Of a DNA stretch of 7,509 bases, positions 1 to 6,039 are shown piece by piece. Source of the DNA: Alphaproteobacteria bacterium (lineage in GTDB: Bacteria > Pseudomonadota > Alphaproteobacteria > Rhodobacterales > Rhodobacteraceae); contig JAUIBJ010000152.1 in the NCBI GenBank assembly GCA_030428025.1, positions 1 to 7,509 of the forward strand, given 5' to 3'. The first letter of the stretch is position 1, and each line of letters begins with the position of its first letter. The notes beneath the pieces are model-generated. The model was not told where the DNA came from and searched no databases. It saw only the letters and a list, made by a program, of their open reading frames with translations. The translations under genes and the position numbers were made by a program.

Positions 1-2
1 CC

Positions 3-980
3 GTGCGCCCGGTGCGTTTCGACGTCAAGCCCTCGAAGGACGGCCAGAGCCACGCGGTGCTGCATGGGGGCTTTCACAAGACCGCCACCACTCATATCCA
101 GAAGCTGCTGGAGAACAACGAGGCGTTTCTCGGCCGGCAGAGCGTCTATGTCGTGCCGCATCAGAAGCTGCGCAAACACATCACCTTTCCCTCGCAACTC
201 GAGGCCTATCGCAGCCTGAAGATCCACCGCAGGACGAAATTCACCGAAGAGGAGCTGCAGGGCTTTTCGGATGCCTTCTTTGCAGAGCCACTGGCTCTGC
301 GGCCCCGGCGGATGATCCTGTCGGACGAAAACATTCCGGGGCTGCCCGCGCATTGCGTGACCGACGGCGGTCTCTATACCTACAGGAAGCCGTTCTTCGA
401 ATGCTTTGCCAAGCGCATCCCCCTGCCGGTGACGGAGGCCTTTTTTGCCATCCGCAGCTATGCGGACTTCTTCGCATCGGCTTACGTGGAATACCTGCGC
501 GCGGCGACCTCGACCACGTCGGGCCGGATGATGACGCCCGAGGAGATGCGCCGCAACGTGCTGGCCAAGCTGCCCGGCTGGCAGGCGGTTCTGGCCGATT
601 TCGCCGCAGTTTTCCCCGATGCGCGGATCCATGTCTGGCGGTTCGAGGATTTCCGCGCGCTGCGCCCCCGTATCCTGCAGCTGTTCTGCGGCGAGGGTGT
701 GGATATTGCCAAGCTGAAGGACAAGACCGAAGACCGGACCCGGCCGACCGCTTCGGCCCGCGCGGTGGAGGAACTTGTGTTGATTTCCGAACTGGAGGGC
801 GCCTCGGCCATGGCCGAGCGGTCGCGTGAGGTGCAGGAGCGATTTTCGCTCGATGACGGGCATGACCGCTTCGACCCGTGGAGCGCGGAGGAACGCGCCC
901 ATCTCGACCGGCTTTACCAGCGCGATTGGACCGAGCTTTGCCGCGACCCGCGCTTTACCGCGGTGCTGCCCGGGGCATGA
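3..980 (+). CDS. Sulfotransferase-like protein (5' end uncertain)
   Basis: Probable cytoplasmic PAPS-dependent sulfotransferase, moving a sulfuryl group to an unknown acceptor. Seen: a 5'-phosphosulfate-loop-like motif GGFHKTATTHIQ at residues 22-33, SDEN at 107-110 after a hydrophobic strand, and IRSYADFFASAY at 150-161, which resembles the 3'-phosphate-binding segment (Arg151, Ser159). VWRFEDF at 211-217 is another segment typical of bacterial members. The 325-residue length suits the family. The reading starts at GTG on base 3; another GTG lies at base 12. The frame is open to the window edge and no ribosome site can be judged, so the real start may lie upstream. About 20 residues precede the loop, so little should be missing. 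It runs tail-to-tail into the minus-strand block, with an 18-base gap (981-998). The acceptor cannot be inferred. Many relatives are labelled only hypothetical. Confidence 0.75.
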   Translation: MRPVRFDVKPSKDGQSHAVLHGGFHKTATTHIQKLLENNEAFLGRQSVYVVPHQKLRKHITFPSQLEAYRSLKIHRRTKFTEEELQGFSDAFFAEPLALRPRRMILSDENIPGLPAHCVTDGGLYTYRKPFFECFAKRIPLPVTEAFFAIRSYADFFASAYVEYLRAATSTTSGRMMTPEEMRRNVLAKLPGWQAVLADFAAVFPDARIHVWRFEDFRALRPRILQLFCGEGVDIAKLKDKTEDRTRPTASARAVEELVLISELEGASAMAERSREVQERFSLDDGHDRFDPWSAEERAHLDRLYQRDWTELCRDPRFTAVLPGA

Positions 981-998
981 CGAAAGAAACCGGCCGGA

Positions 999-1958
999 CT
1001 AGCCCTTTGCCGCCGCCGTTTCCGCCACGGCGGTGAGCAGCGCCTGGATGATCCGGCGCTGGTCGTCGGAAAAGGCGGGAGTGGCGATGGTCTCGTCGGG
1101 CCCGTCCAGATCGTCGGTGGCGAAGAGCTGTGGGTCGTCGGGGAAGAAGCGCCGGCGCAGCGCCTCGTTCCCGTCCTCGAAGCGGGCGAGCAGCGCGCGG
1201 GCGCTGGCGTTGTTCATCGCCCGGCCGTGAAAGCGGGGAAGCTCGCCCACCGGCATGGCGCGGAACACCTTGCGGGCATCGACATTTGGCATGCGTGCCA
1301 CAAGCTGCATCAGGTCGAGAAGGTCGATGGATGGTGTGGGGTTGGCGATCTCGTCCGAGGGCGGCTTGCCGTCGGCCTCGATGTCGAGGCCGAGCAGGCC
1401 CATGAAATCATGCACCACATCGCCCCGCGCCAGCGCCTGCGGCTCGAATCGCCGGAAGAGGAAGAGGGCCTCGGGCCAGCCGTCGATCCACCCTTTCACG
1501 ATGCGGTCGTACTCGCCGCCGGCCGTGCCGAACTTGTCGATATAGTTCTGAAAGCCGGGCTGGACCTTTCCGGTCTTCATCTTCTGCTTGTAGGCGCTTT
1601 CGAGATATCGGTCCTGCCGCCGGAAATAGCCCACGATCCGCGTCTCGAACGGTTCTTCCAGCGCAAGGGCCTCGCGTAGCAAGGCGGGGTCGCCACCGGT
1701 AAACATCTCCGATGTCAGAACGAAGGTTTTGGCCTCGCTCTCGGCGATTCGCCGACGGATATCGGCGCCAACCTCCGCCGCCGCGCGGCGTTTTTCGCGG
1801 CGAAGATGCACCGCCAGATCGTTGTAGCTGCCCCGGCGCCCGCGAACCAGGAAATCGACTCCCTTCGAGGCCAGATAGGGCTGGCGCGCGCGGGCATAGC
1901 GCTGCAGTGCGGTGGAACCTGTCTTGGGCGTGCCGATATGAATCCAGAGCTTGCGCAT
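999..1958 (-). CDS. Sulfotransferase-like protein, last gene of the minus-strand block
   Basis: Putative PAPS-dependent sulfotransferase of 319 residues, probably cytoplasmic. Seen: an N-terminal strand-loop HIGTPKTGSTALQ at residues 7-19, the classic 5'-phosphosulfate-binding pattern with Lys12, Gly14, Ser15 and Thr16. LTSEMF follows at 81-86, and YFRRQDRYLESAYKQ at 111-125 is a good 3'-phosphate-binding candidate (Arg113/Arg114, Ser121). FRRFEP at 168-173 matches a conserved strand in bacterial members. The start is well placed: the loop begins seven residues in, as is usual. The ATG lies 2 bases after the stop of the preceding sulfotransferase gene, with no clear Shine-Dalgarno sequence, so translation is probably coupled. 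Its sequence is clearly different from the neighbouring sulfotransferase at 1961-2740 and only motif-level similar to the one at 3-980, so the three are not recent copies. The acceptor is unknown. Confidence 0.78.
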   Translation of the reverse strand: MRKLWIHIGTPKTGSTALQRYARARQPYLASKGVDFLVRGRRGSYNDLAVHLRREKRRAAAEVGADIRRRIAESEAKTFVLTSEMFTGGDPALLREALALEEPFETRIVGYFRRQDRYLESAYKQKMKTGKVQPGFQNYIDKFGTAGGEYDRIVKGWIDGWPEALFLFRRFEPQALARGDVVHDFMGLLGLDIEADGKPPSDEIANPTPSIDLLDLMQLVARMPNVDARKVFRAMPVGELPRFHGRAMNNASARALLARFEDGNEALRRRFFPDDPQLFATDDLDGPDETIATPAFSDDQRRIIQALLTAVAETAAAKG

Positions 1959-1960
1959 GC

Positions 1961-2740
1961 TCAGGCCGCGTCACGCCGGGCCACCGCCTCGTACATTTCG
2001 TAATCCCGGGCGAAGGCGCGTTCTACATTGCGGCGGTCGCGGGCAGAGAGGGCGTCGGAATAGGCCCGGCTGCCCGAACGGTGGCCCAGATGTTCGCGCG
2101 TGTCGATCACCTCGACCGCAGAGGCCTCGGGGCCGAAAAGTGCTGCGGTCACGGCGCGGCGGGCATTGTCCATGTTCTCGACCCGGCCGATCAGATTGTA
2201 GGGGATGAGCCCATAGGAGATTTCCTTGTGCTGCGGGCGCCAGTGCCGGTCGAGGTCGCGCGCGCCCTCGTCCTGCGCCAGGATGTCGAGGAAGTCCGAC
2301 AGGCCGAGCGTCGCCTCGGGGTCGCGGCCTAGATGGGCCATCAGGTCGCGCCGGTGACGGGGGTTGGAGCCGGGCTGCAGCTTGTCGGCCCAGGCCGAGA
2401 CGGTGCGGCCGAGCGGTTCGCGTACCATGGTGAAGCGGAACCAGCCGGGCGCGGTCAGCGCGGCCTGCGCCAGCGGCCAGTCGAGCCCGCGGGCCCCGGC
2501 GCGCAGGTAGTCGGCGGGCAGGTTGTGCACTCCGTTCATGCTGATCTCGGGCCCGTCGCGTTCGCCCAGAACCCGGTGCATATGGGTCAGGAGCAGCGTC
2601 AGCATGTTGGTGCAGGCGGCCTTGTGGTTCTTCATGTAAAGAAATTCGGGTCCGCCATAGGGCCGCGCCGGAATGTGCATGGTCTGCAACAGGTGCCGGC
2701 GGTTGTGATAGTTGTTCAGGATGGCGCGGACGGGGCGCAT
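1961..2740 (-). CDS. Sulfotransferase of the carbohydrate (HNK-1/chondroitin 4-O) type, Sulfotransfer_2-like
   Basis: Putative carbohydrate sulfotransferase of 259 residues using PAPS. Seen: YMKNHKAACTNM at residues 35-46 as 5'-phosphosulfate loop, VREPLGRTVSAWADK at 106-120 as 3'-phosphate-binding segment (Arg107, Ser115), then HWRPQ at 166-170 and IPYNLIGRVEN at 179-189. As I recall the animal CHST8-14 family, its members read PKVACTNW, VREPFxRxVSA, HWxP and YDxIGKxE in the same order, so the match covers four blocks. The paired cysteines usually found between HW and the IGKxE block in animal enzymes are absent here (residues 171-178). No membrane anchor is visible at the N-terminus, unlike the Golgi enzymes, so cytoplasmic action is likely. 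ATG 2738-2740 lies 3 bases after the upstream glycosyltransferase stop; a GGTGG lies about a dozen bases ahead. The acceptor sugar is not deducible. Confidence 0.82.
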   Translation of the reverse strand: MRPVRAILNNYHNRRHLLQTMHIPARPYGGPEFLYMKNHKAACTNMLTLLLTHMHRVLGERDGPEISMNGVHNLPADYLRAGARGLDWPLAQAALTAPGWFRFTMVREPLGRTVSAWADKLQPGSNPRHRRDLMAHLGRDPEATLGLSDFLDILAQDEGARDLDRHWRPQHKEISYGLIPYNLIGRVENMDNARRAVTAALFGPEASAVEVIDTREHLGHRSGSRAYSDALSARDRRNVERAFARDYEMYEAVARRDAA

Positions 2741-2743
2741 GGG

Positions 2744-3814
2744 CTATTCGTCCACCGGTTCTTCCAGCGGCGCATCGGCCGGGGCGGGTTTGGATGCGCT
2801 GCGGCCGGGATGGGTATACACCATCTCGATGAAGGCCTGCCAGTCGGGGCGCGACTTGATGTCGGCGATCTTGGCGCGGTGCCAGGCCACGGCCTGACGA
2901 TGCAGGTCGTTGAGCACCCGGTCCGAGCGCAGCCTGCCCAGTTCGGTCAGCATGCCCGGCACGTGATGCAGGATCGAATAGTCGCGCATGTGATTGGTGT
3001 TCATCGCGTCGAAATATTCCCGCCCCTGATCGATATGGACGTGATTGGTGCGGCCCCGGTCGCGCTTGACCAGAAAACTGTCGCCGCTGCGGATCGCGTA
3101 ATGGTGCAGGCGGGCATAGCTGTGGGTGAACCCCTTCCAGGTGCGCCAGGTGATCGTGGAGGCATCCACCGTCTGTCCGCCGCCATCGCGCCACGTGACA
3201 TGAGCATAGGGGTTTTCCGGCTCGGGTGCGCGGGAGGGCGCAACCCGTGGGCGGTGCACCCCCATGCGGTGGAAGGTGCCGTTGTTGCGGAAGAGCGTCT
3301 TGATCCCGGCGCCGCGGAAATTTGTGAAACCGCGCTCGGGCGCGCAGCAGAAAAACTGCTCGGTAAGCGGGATGTCTTCGTAGTGGCGGTGAAAGCCGTT
3401 GCCGAAGAGCTTCCAGCAGATCGAGATCGCGTCGGCGGGGCCGCTGACCTCGACCAGATCGGCGAGCGTCATGCCCTTGCGGATGTTCAGGAACTCGTCC
3501 GCATCCGAGCAGATCACCCAGTCGGCGACCTTGAACCGCTCGTGATCGGGCGCAAGGCGCAGCGCGGCGCGCTGCGGCGACAACTCGCGCCCGCCCTTGC
3601 CGATCCTGCGGTCGTTGTTGTCCACATGTGCGGCCAGCCCCAACTCTTCCAGACGTCTGGCGATGGCGTCGGTTCCGTCGTCGCAATCGTTTGTGTAGAT
3701 CAGGAAATCGTCATAGCCGATGGCACGGTTATGGGCGATCCATTCCAGCATGAATGGCGCCTCGTTCTTCATCGTCGTGACGACGAGAAAGCGTTCCTTG
3801 CGCTTTTCGGCCAT
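2744..3814 (-). CDS. Glycosyltransferase, GT2-like (Glyco_tranf_2_4 type), copy B
   Basis: Putative GT-A-fold sugar transferase of 356 residues, with an unknown nucleotide-sugar donor. Seen: MKNEAPFMLEWI at residues 15-26, NDCDDGTD at 42-49, the metal/nucleotide-sugar signature SDADEF at 103-108, CWKLFGN at 133-139, IKTLFRN at 171-177 and GVHRPR at 185-190. The C-terminal part carries HHYAIRS at 237-243 and ends in a Pro/Ala/Glu-rich tail. It is a clear paralogue of the gene at 3942-4964. Start choice: the open frame continues to an ATG at 4000, but that would overlap the upstream gene by 59 bases. ATG 3812-3814 has GAGG 8 bases ahead and leaves nine residues before the first conserved strand, matching the paralogue. 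ATGs at 3841 and 3850 lack a ribosome site. Its stop is 3 bases before the carbohydrate-type sulfotransferase start, suggesting coupled translation and possibly successive steps on one acceptor. Confidence 0.85.
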   Translation of the reverse strand: MAEKRKERFLVVTTMKNEAPFMLEWIAHNRAIGYDDFLIYTNDCDDGTDAIARRLEELGLAAHVDNNDRRIGKGGRELSPQRAALRLAPDHERFKVADWVICSDADEFLNIRKGMTLADLVEVSGPADAISICWKLFGNGFHRHYEDIPLTEQFFCCAPERGFTNFRGAGIKTLFRNNGTFHRMGVHRPRVAPSRAPEPENPYAHVTWRDGGGQTVDASTITWRTWKGFTHSYARLHHYAIRSGDSFLVKRDRGRTNHVHIDQGREYFDAMNTNHMRDYSILHHVPGMLTELGRLRSDRVLNDLHRQAVAWHRAKIADIKSRPDWQAFIEMVYTHPGRSASKPAPADAPLEEPVDE

Positions 3815-3941
3815 CTGCCCTGCCTCTGCTCTGCCTGTCATTGCCAGCATTTTTGCGGAGTGTCCCACCCTTCCCCGCGTCCCGCAACACAGATTTGCGC
3901 GGCCGGCGAAAGGCGTGACTTTTTCAAGACGGTCGGGCGGA
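3815..3941 (-). other. Spacer between the two paralogous glycosyltransferases, with a G-quadruplex motif
   Basis: This 127-base gap is by far the longest spacer inside the minus-strand block. Read on the minus strand it contains four G-runs in 20 bases, GGG-ACGC-GGGG-AA-GGG-T-GGG (3883 down to 3864), which fits the standard G3+N1-7 quadruplex pattern. The motif is 49 bases upstream of the copy B start codon. It is framed by a 6-bp inverted repeat, TTGCGG (3887-3882) and CCGCAA (3858-3853). A competing 5-bp arm CGCAA (3899-3895) could pair with the same TTGCG (3887-3883). No T-tract follows either stem, so this is not a standard intrinsic terminator. I see no convincing sigma-70 promoter. A role in setting copy B expression is inference. 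Confidence 0.45.
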
Positions 3942-4964
3942 TCAGCGCCCAAGCCCCAGGCGAGCGGCGACTGTCGGCTGGTGAGCGACAATATGCGCAC
4001 GAGCGTCCTCCAGTCTGCGGCGGTGCCAGTCCAGGCTTTCGTCGTGCAGCCTGGCCAGCTCGGGATGCGCGGCCTTCAGTGCCGCAATCGACGCCTTCAC
4101 CGCCCCGATGTGGCGTTGGATCCGCGACTCGTGCACATCATTGACGTTAAAGGTTTCAAAATAGGAAAAGTCGATGCGGTCTCCCTCTCCGCTATTGGCG
4201 GTGCCGCGGTAGCGTTTCATCAGAAAGGCCTCGGATGACTTGATCATGTAGTGGTTCATGGTCACCAGTTGATCGCCGAAGGTTTCCTCGAAAAAGCGCC
4301 ATCCCTGATGCAGATATCGGTCGGGCATCGGTGCGCCCGAGCCGTTGACCCAGACCGCCTTGTCCGGTCCCTCGCGAAAACGCGGCGCCAGCCGGGGCCG
4401 ATGAATGCCCAGCCGGCGCACGGTTCGGGGACGGAACAGAGTCTTGAACGCGGTCAGCCGCTGGGTGCGGTGCAGCCCTGCTGCCGAGGCCTCGGTGAAC
4501 TGGGCGATGACCGGCTTGTCCTCGAACCGGGCGATGCCGCTGTTGCCGAAGACCTTCCAGGAGGCCGAGATAAGATCGACCCTCTGTCCGGCGCGGGTCT
4601 CGGCTGCCGCGATCAGGTCGTCGAGCCGGCCGTCGCCGGCATGGATGTTGAGAAACTCGTCGGCATCGGCCACCAGGATCCAATCTGACGCCCGGACGGT
4701 CTCGTCGGCCCAGAAGCGGGCGTAGGCCCTGTTCTGAGGGTCACCCTTTTCGCCCTCTCGCGGTTTGCTGTTTTCCACATGGGTGACTTCGCCCGCCGCA
4801 TCGAGAAGGTCCAGAATCTCGCGTGTGCCGTCCTCGCTGTCGTTCGAGGCGATCACGATCCGGTCGAAGCCGATGAGCTTGTGATAGCAGATCCATTCCA
4901 GCAGATACGGGCCTTCGTCCTTGACAGTGCCGAGGAATGTTCTTGGCAACCGGTCCTGCGTCAT
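3942..4964 (-). CDS. Glycosyltransferase, GT2-like (Glyco_tranf_2_4 type), copy A
   Basis: Putative GT-A-fold glycosyltransferase of 340 residues and the first gene of the minus-strand block. Seen: TVKDEGPYLLEWICYHK at residues 13-29, SNDSEDGTREI at 40-50, the VADADEF metal-binding signature at 98-104, SWKVFGN at 135-141, FKTLFRP at 173-179, GIHRPR at 186-191 and NHYMIKS at 237-243. All these blocks recur in order in the adjacent copy B, so the pair probably arose by an old duplication. No signal peptide or membrane segment is evident, so it should act on the cytoplasmic side. The ATG at 4962-4964 has an AGGA 6 bases upstream (4971-4974, minus strand), a good ribosome site. An out-of-frame ATG at 4969-4971 sits inside this leader. 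Donor and acceptor are unknown. GT92-type enzymes share this DE-P-LLEW/DADEF style and are an alternative family label. Confidence 0.86.
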   Translation of the reverse strand: MTQDRLPRTFLGTVKDEGPYLLEWICYHKLIGFDRIVIASNDSEDGTREILDLLDAAGEVTHVENSKPREGEKGDPQNRAYARFWADETVRASDWILVADADEFLNIHAGDGRLDDLIAAAETRAGQRVDLISASWKVFGNSGIARFEDKPVIAQFTEASAAGLHRTQRLTAFKTLFRPRTVRRLGIHRPRLAPRFREGPDKAVWVNGSGAPMPDRYLHQGWRFFEETFGDQLVTMNHYMIKSSEAFLMKRYRGTANSGEGDRIDFSYFETFNVNDVHESRIQRHIGAVKASIAALKAAHPELARLHDESLDWHRRRLEDARAHIVAHQPTVAARLGLGR

Positions 4965-5008
4965 GAGGCATCCTGCTGTGGGCGGTGGGCTTGATGGCGC
5001 ACTGAATT

Positions 5009-5035
5009 GATTTAGGGGCCCGGAGCGCCGCTCAA
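5009..5035 (-). promoter_or_regulatory. Weak candidate promoter for the minus-strand block
   Basis: Read on the minus strand, TTGAGC (5035-5030) and TAAATC (5014-5009) could be -35 and -10 elements. The 15-base spacer is shorter than the usual 17. Transcription would start near 5002, giving a leader of about 38 bases before the ATG at 4964. The match is weak, and alphaproteobacterial promoters often diverge from the E. coli consensus. Confidence 0.2.
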
Positions 5036-5100
5036 AACCCCAATGCGGCGAATTTTCCGCGGATTCGCACCGGATTTGGCGGCCGGAGCGCGGCGTTGGC

Positions 5101-5129
5101 TTGATGAATAAGGGGTGTTCGGGTAGGCT
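5101..5129 (+). promoter_or_regulatory. Candidate sigma-70 promoter for the plus-strand glycosyltransferase
   Basis: TTGATG (5101-5106) and TAGGCT (5124-5129) are separated by exactly 17 bases. The -35 matches TTGACA at its first four positions, while the -10 matches TATAAT only at positions 1, 2 and 6. Transcription would start near 5136, at the beginning of the A-rich leader and about 30 bases before the ATG at 5167. Placement is good and -10 quality is poor. Confidence 0.35.
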
Positions 5130-5166
5130 CCGGCCAAGAAAAGAAAAAACTTACCGAGGCAATCGA

Positions 5167-6030
5167 ATGGCAGATCTTCCCCCCGTGGGCGCGCTATGGA
5201 TCGGCGGGTCGCTAACTTGGCTGGAGCAACTGTGCCTGAAATCTTTCGTCGATCAGGGCCACCCGACAATCCTTTACACCTATGGCGAGGTCGGGGGTAT
5301 TCCCGAGGGGGTGGAGGTGCGCGACGGTCGAGAGGTGCTCGAGACCGAGAACTTCTTTACCCATGCCCGAACCGGTAGTGTGGCGCTCTTTTCCGATCTG
5401 TTCCGCTTTCACATGATCGCACAGGATCCCGACATCATCTATATCGACACCGATGTCTATTCGGTCAAACCGCTGCCGGGCGACGAAACCCACGTCTTCG
5501 GCTATGAGTTCTTTTCCGAGGACAAACAGAAGGGCCAGATCAACGGCGCCGTCCTGCGGCTGCCGGTGGACTCGCCCGCATTGCAGGGGCTGTTGGAGTT
5601 CACGAAGGAGGAATACCCGGTGCCCGAATGGCTGCCGCCGCGGTTTCTGAACGACATCAAGAAGCGCGCGGATGCAGGCGACCCGATGCATGTCTCTGAA
5701 ATGCCCTGGGGCATCTGGGGGCCGATCGGGGTGACGGCCTTTCTTCAGGCCTCGGGCGAGGACGCCCATGCAAGGCCCACCGACTATTATTATCCGGTGC
5801 ATTTCGCCAACCGTCGCGCCTTTGCCAAGAAGCCTTCGGTTGTGCGTGGCAAGCTGACCGACAACACCCGCTGCATCCACATCTGGGCGCCGATCAAGCG
5901 GTTCTGTGCCCGCCGGCATGACGGCGTACCGCCCGAGGGCAGTTTTCTTGCACAACTGATGAAACAGCACGGGATCGACGCCGCAGCCTCTCCGGTGGCC
6001 GACCAGAGGGACCGGTCGGTCGTCGCCTGA
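5167..6030 (+). CDS. DXD-motif glycosyltransferase (Gly_transf_sug / alpha-1,4-galactosyltransferase-like)
   Basis: Putative retaining GT-A glycosyltransferase of 287 residues, in the Och1/A4GALT-like group. Seen: LWIGGSLTWLEQLCLKSF near residues 10-27, SDLFRFHMI at 76-84, YIDTDVYSVKPL at 92-103 with the metal-binding Asp-Thr-Asp (94-96), INGAVLRLP at 125-133, WGPIGVTAFL at 184-193 and IHIW at 237-240. This order (SDxxR, DTD, N-A, GPxxxT, H-W) is the family pattern. The frame is open back to ATG 5101, but ATG 5167 has GAGG with a 7-base spacer and puts the first strand directly at the N-terminus, so 5167 is chosen; 5101 also coincides with a candidate -35 box. It is unrelated by motif to the two GT2-like genes next door. 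It is transcribed alone and ends 3 bases from the stop of the oppositely oriented SGNH-like gene. Donor and acceptor sugars are unknown. Confidence 0.85.
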   Translation: MADLPPVGALWIGGSLTWLEQLCLKSFVDQGHPTILYTYGEVGGIPEGVEVRDGREVLETENFFTHARTGSVALFSDLFRFHMIAQDPDIIYIDTDVYSVKPLPGDETHVFGYEFFSEDKQKGQINGAVLRLPVDSPALQGLLEFTKEEYPVPEWLPPRFLNDIKKRADAGDPMHVSEMPWGIWGPIGVTAFLQASGEDAHARPTDYYYPVHFANRRAFAKKPSVVRGKLTDNTRCIHIWAPIKRFCARRHDGVPPEGSFLAQLMKQHGIDAAASPVADQRDRSVVA

Positions 6031-6039
6031 GATTCAGGC
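6025..6039. repeat. Perfect inverted repeat spanning both convergent stop codons
   Basis: GCCTGA-GAT-TCAGGC forms a 6-bp stem with a 3-base loop. Each arm contains the TGA stop of one of the two converging genes (6028-6030 plus strand, 6036-6034 minus strand). It arises because both proteins end in alanine GCC followed by TGA. A T-tract is missing on both sides, so a two-way terminator role is only possible, not shown. Confidence 0.4.

Larger units (their letters stand above)
4965..5166. promoter_or_regulatory. Divergent intergenic control region
   Basis: This 202-base region lies between the start codons of two divergently transcribed glycosyltransferase genes, so it must supply promoters in both directions unless transcription reads in from outside. 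It contains A/T-richer patches (around 5000-5014 and 5136-5149) in otherwise GC-rich DNA. Also present are a short palindrome GAGCGCCGCTC (5023-5033 region), a GCGG-N8-CCGC inverted repeat (around 5046-5061), and a 9-bp direct repeat CCGGAGCGC at 5020-5028 and 5083-5091, spaced 63 bases. I find no open frame here that looks like a gene. Confidence 0.6.

Noticed and set aside
990..997. CCGGCCGG palindrome between the first two converging genes as a terminator
   Set aside because: An 8-base palindrome without a loop cannot make a stable hairpin, and no T-tract of useful length is adjacent.
1971..3686. 571-codon minus-strand frame overlapping glycosyltransferase B and the carbohydrate-type sulfotransferase
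   Set aside because: Its Arg/Pro/Gly/Ala-rich composition is typical of an out-of-frame shadow, and both overlapped genes carry clear family motifs in their own frames.
3895..3941. Intrinsic terminator after glycosyltransferase A
   Set aside because: Only short imperfect stems are present and none is followed by a run of T on the minus strand.
2333..4144. Very long plus-strand open frame (603 codons) antisense to the minus-strand block
   Set aside because: It spans three well-supported genes antisense, its predicted sequence shows no recognisable domain, and long antisense frames are expected from codon bias in GC-rich genes.
5101..5166. 22-residue N-terminal extension of the DXD glycosyltransferase from ATG 5101
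   Set aside because: Basic, non-conserved-looking extension without a ribosome site; it overlaps a candidate promoter, and GAGG precedes ATG 5167 at good distance.
5212..5970. 252-codon minus-strand frame antisense to the DXD glycosyltransferase
   Set aside because: The plus-strand gene has the complete DXD family pattern and a good ribosome site; the antisense frame has no motif.
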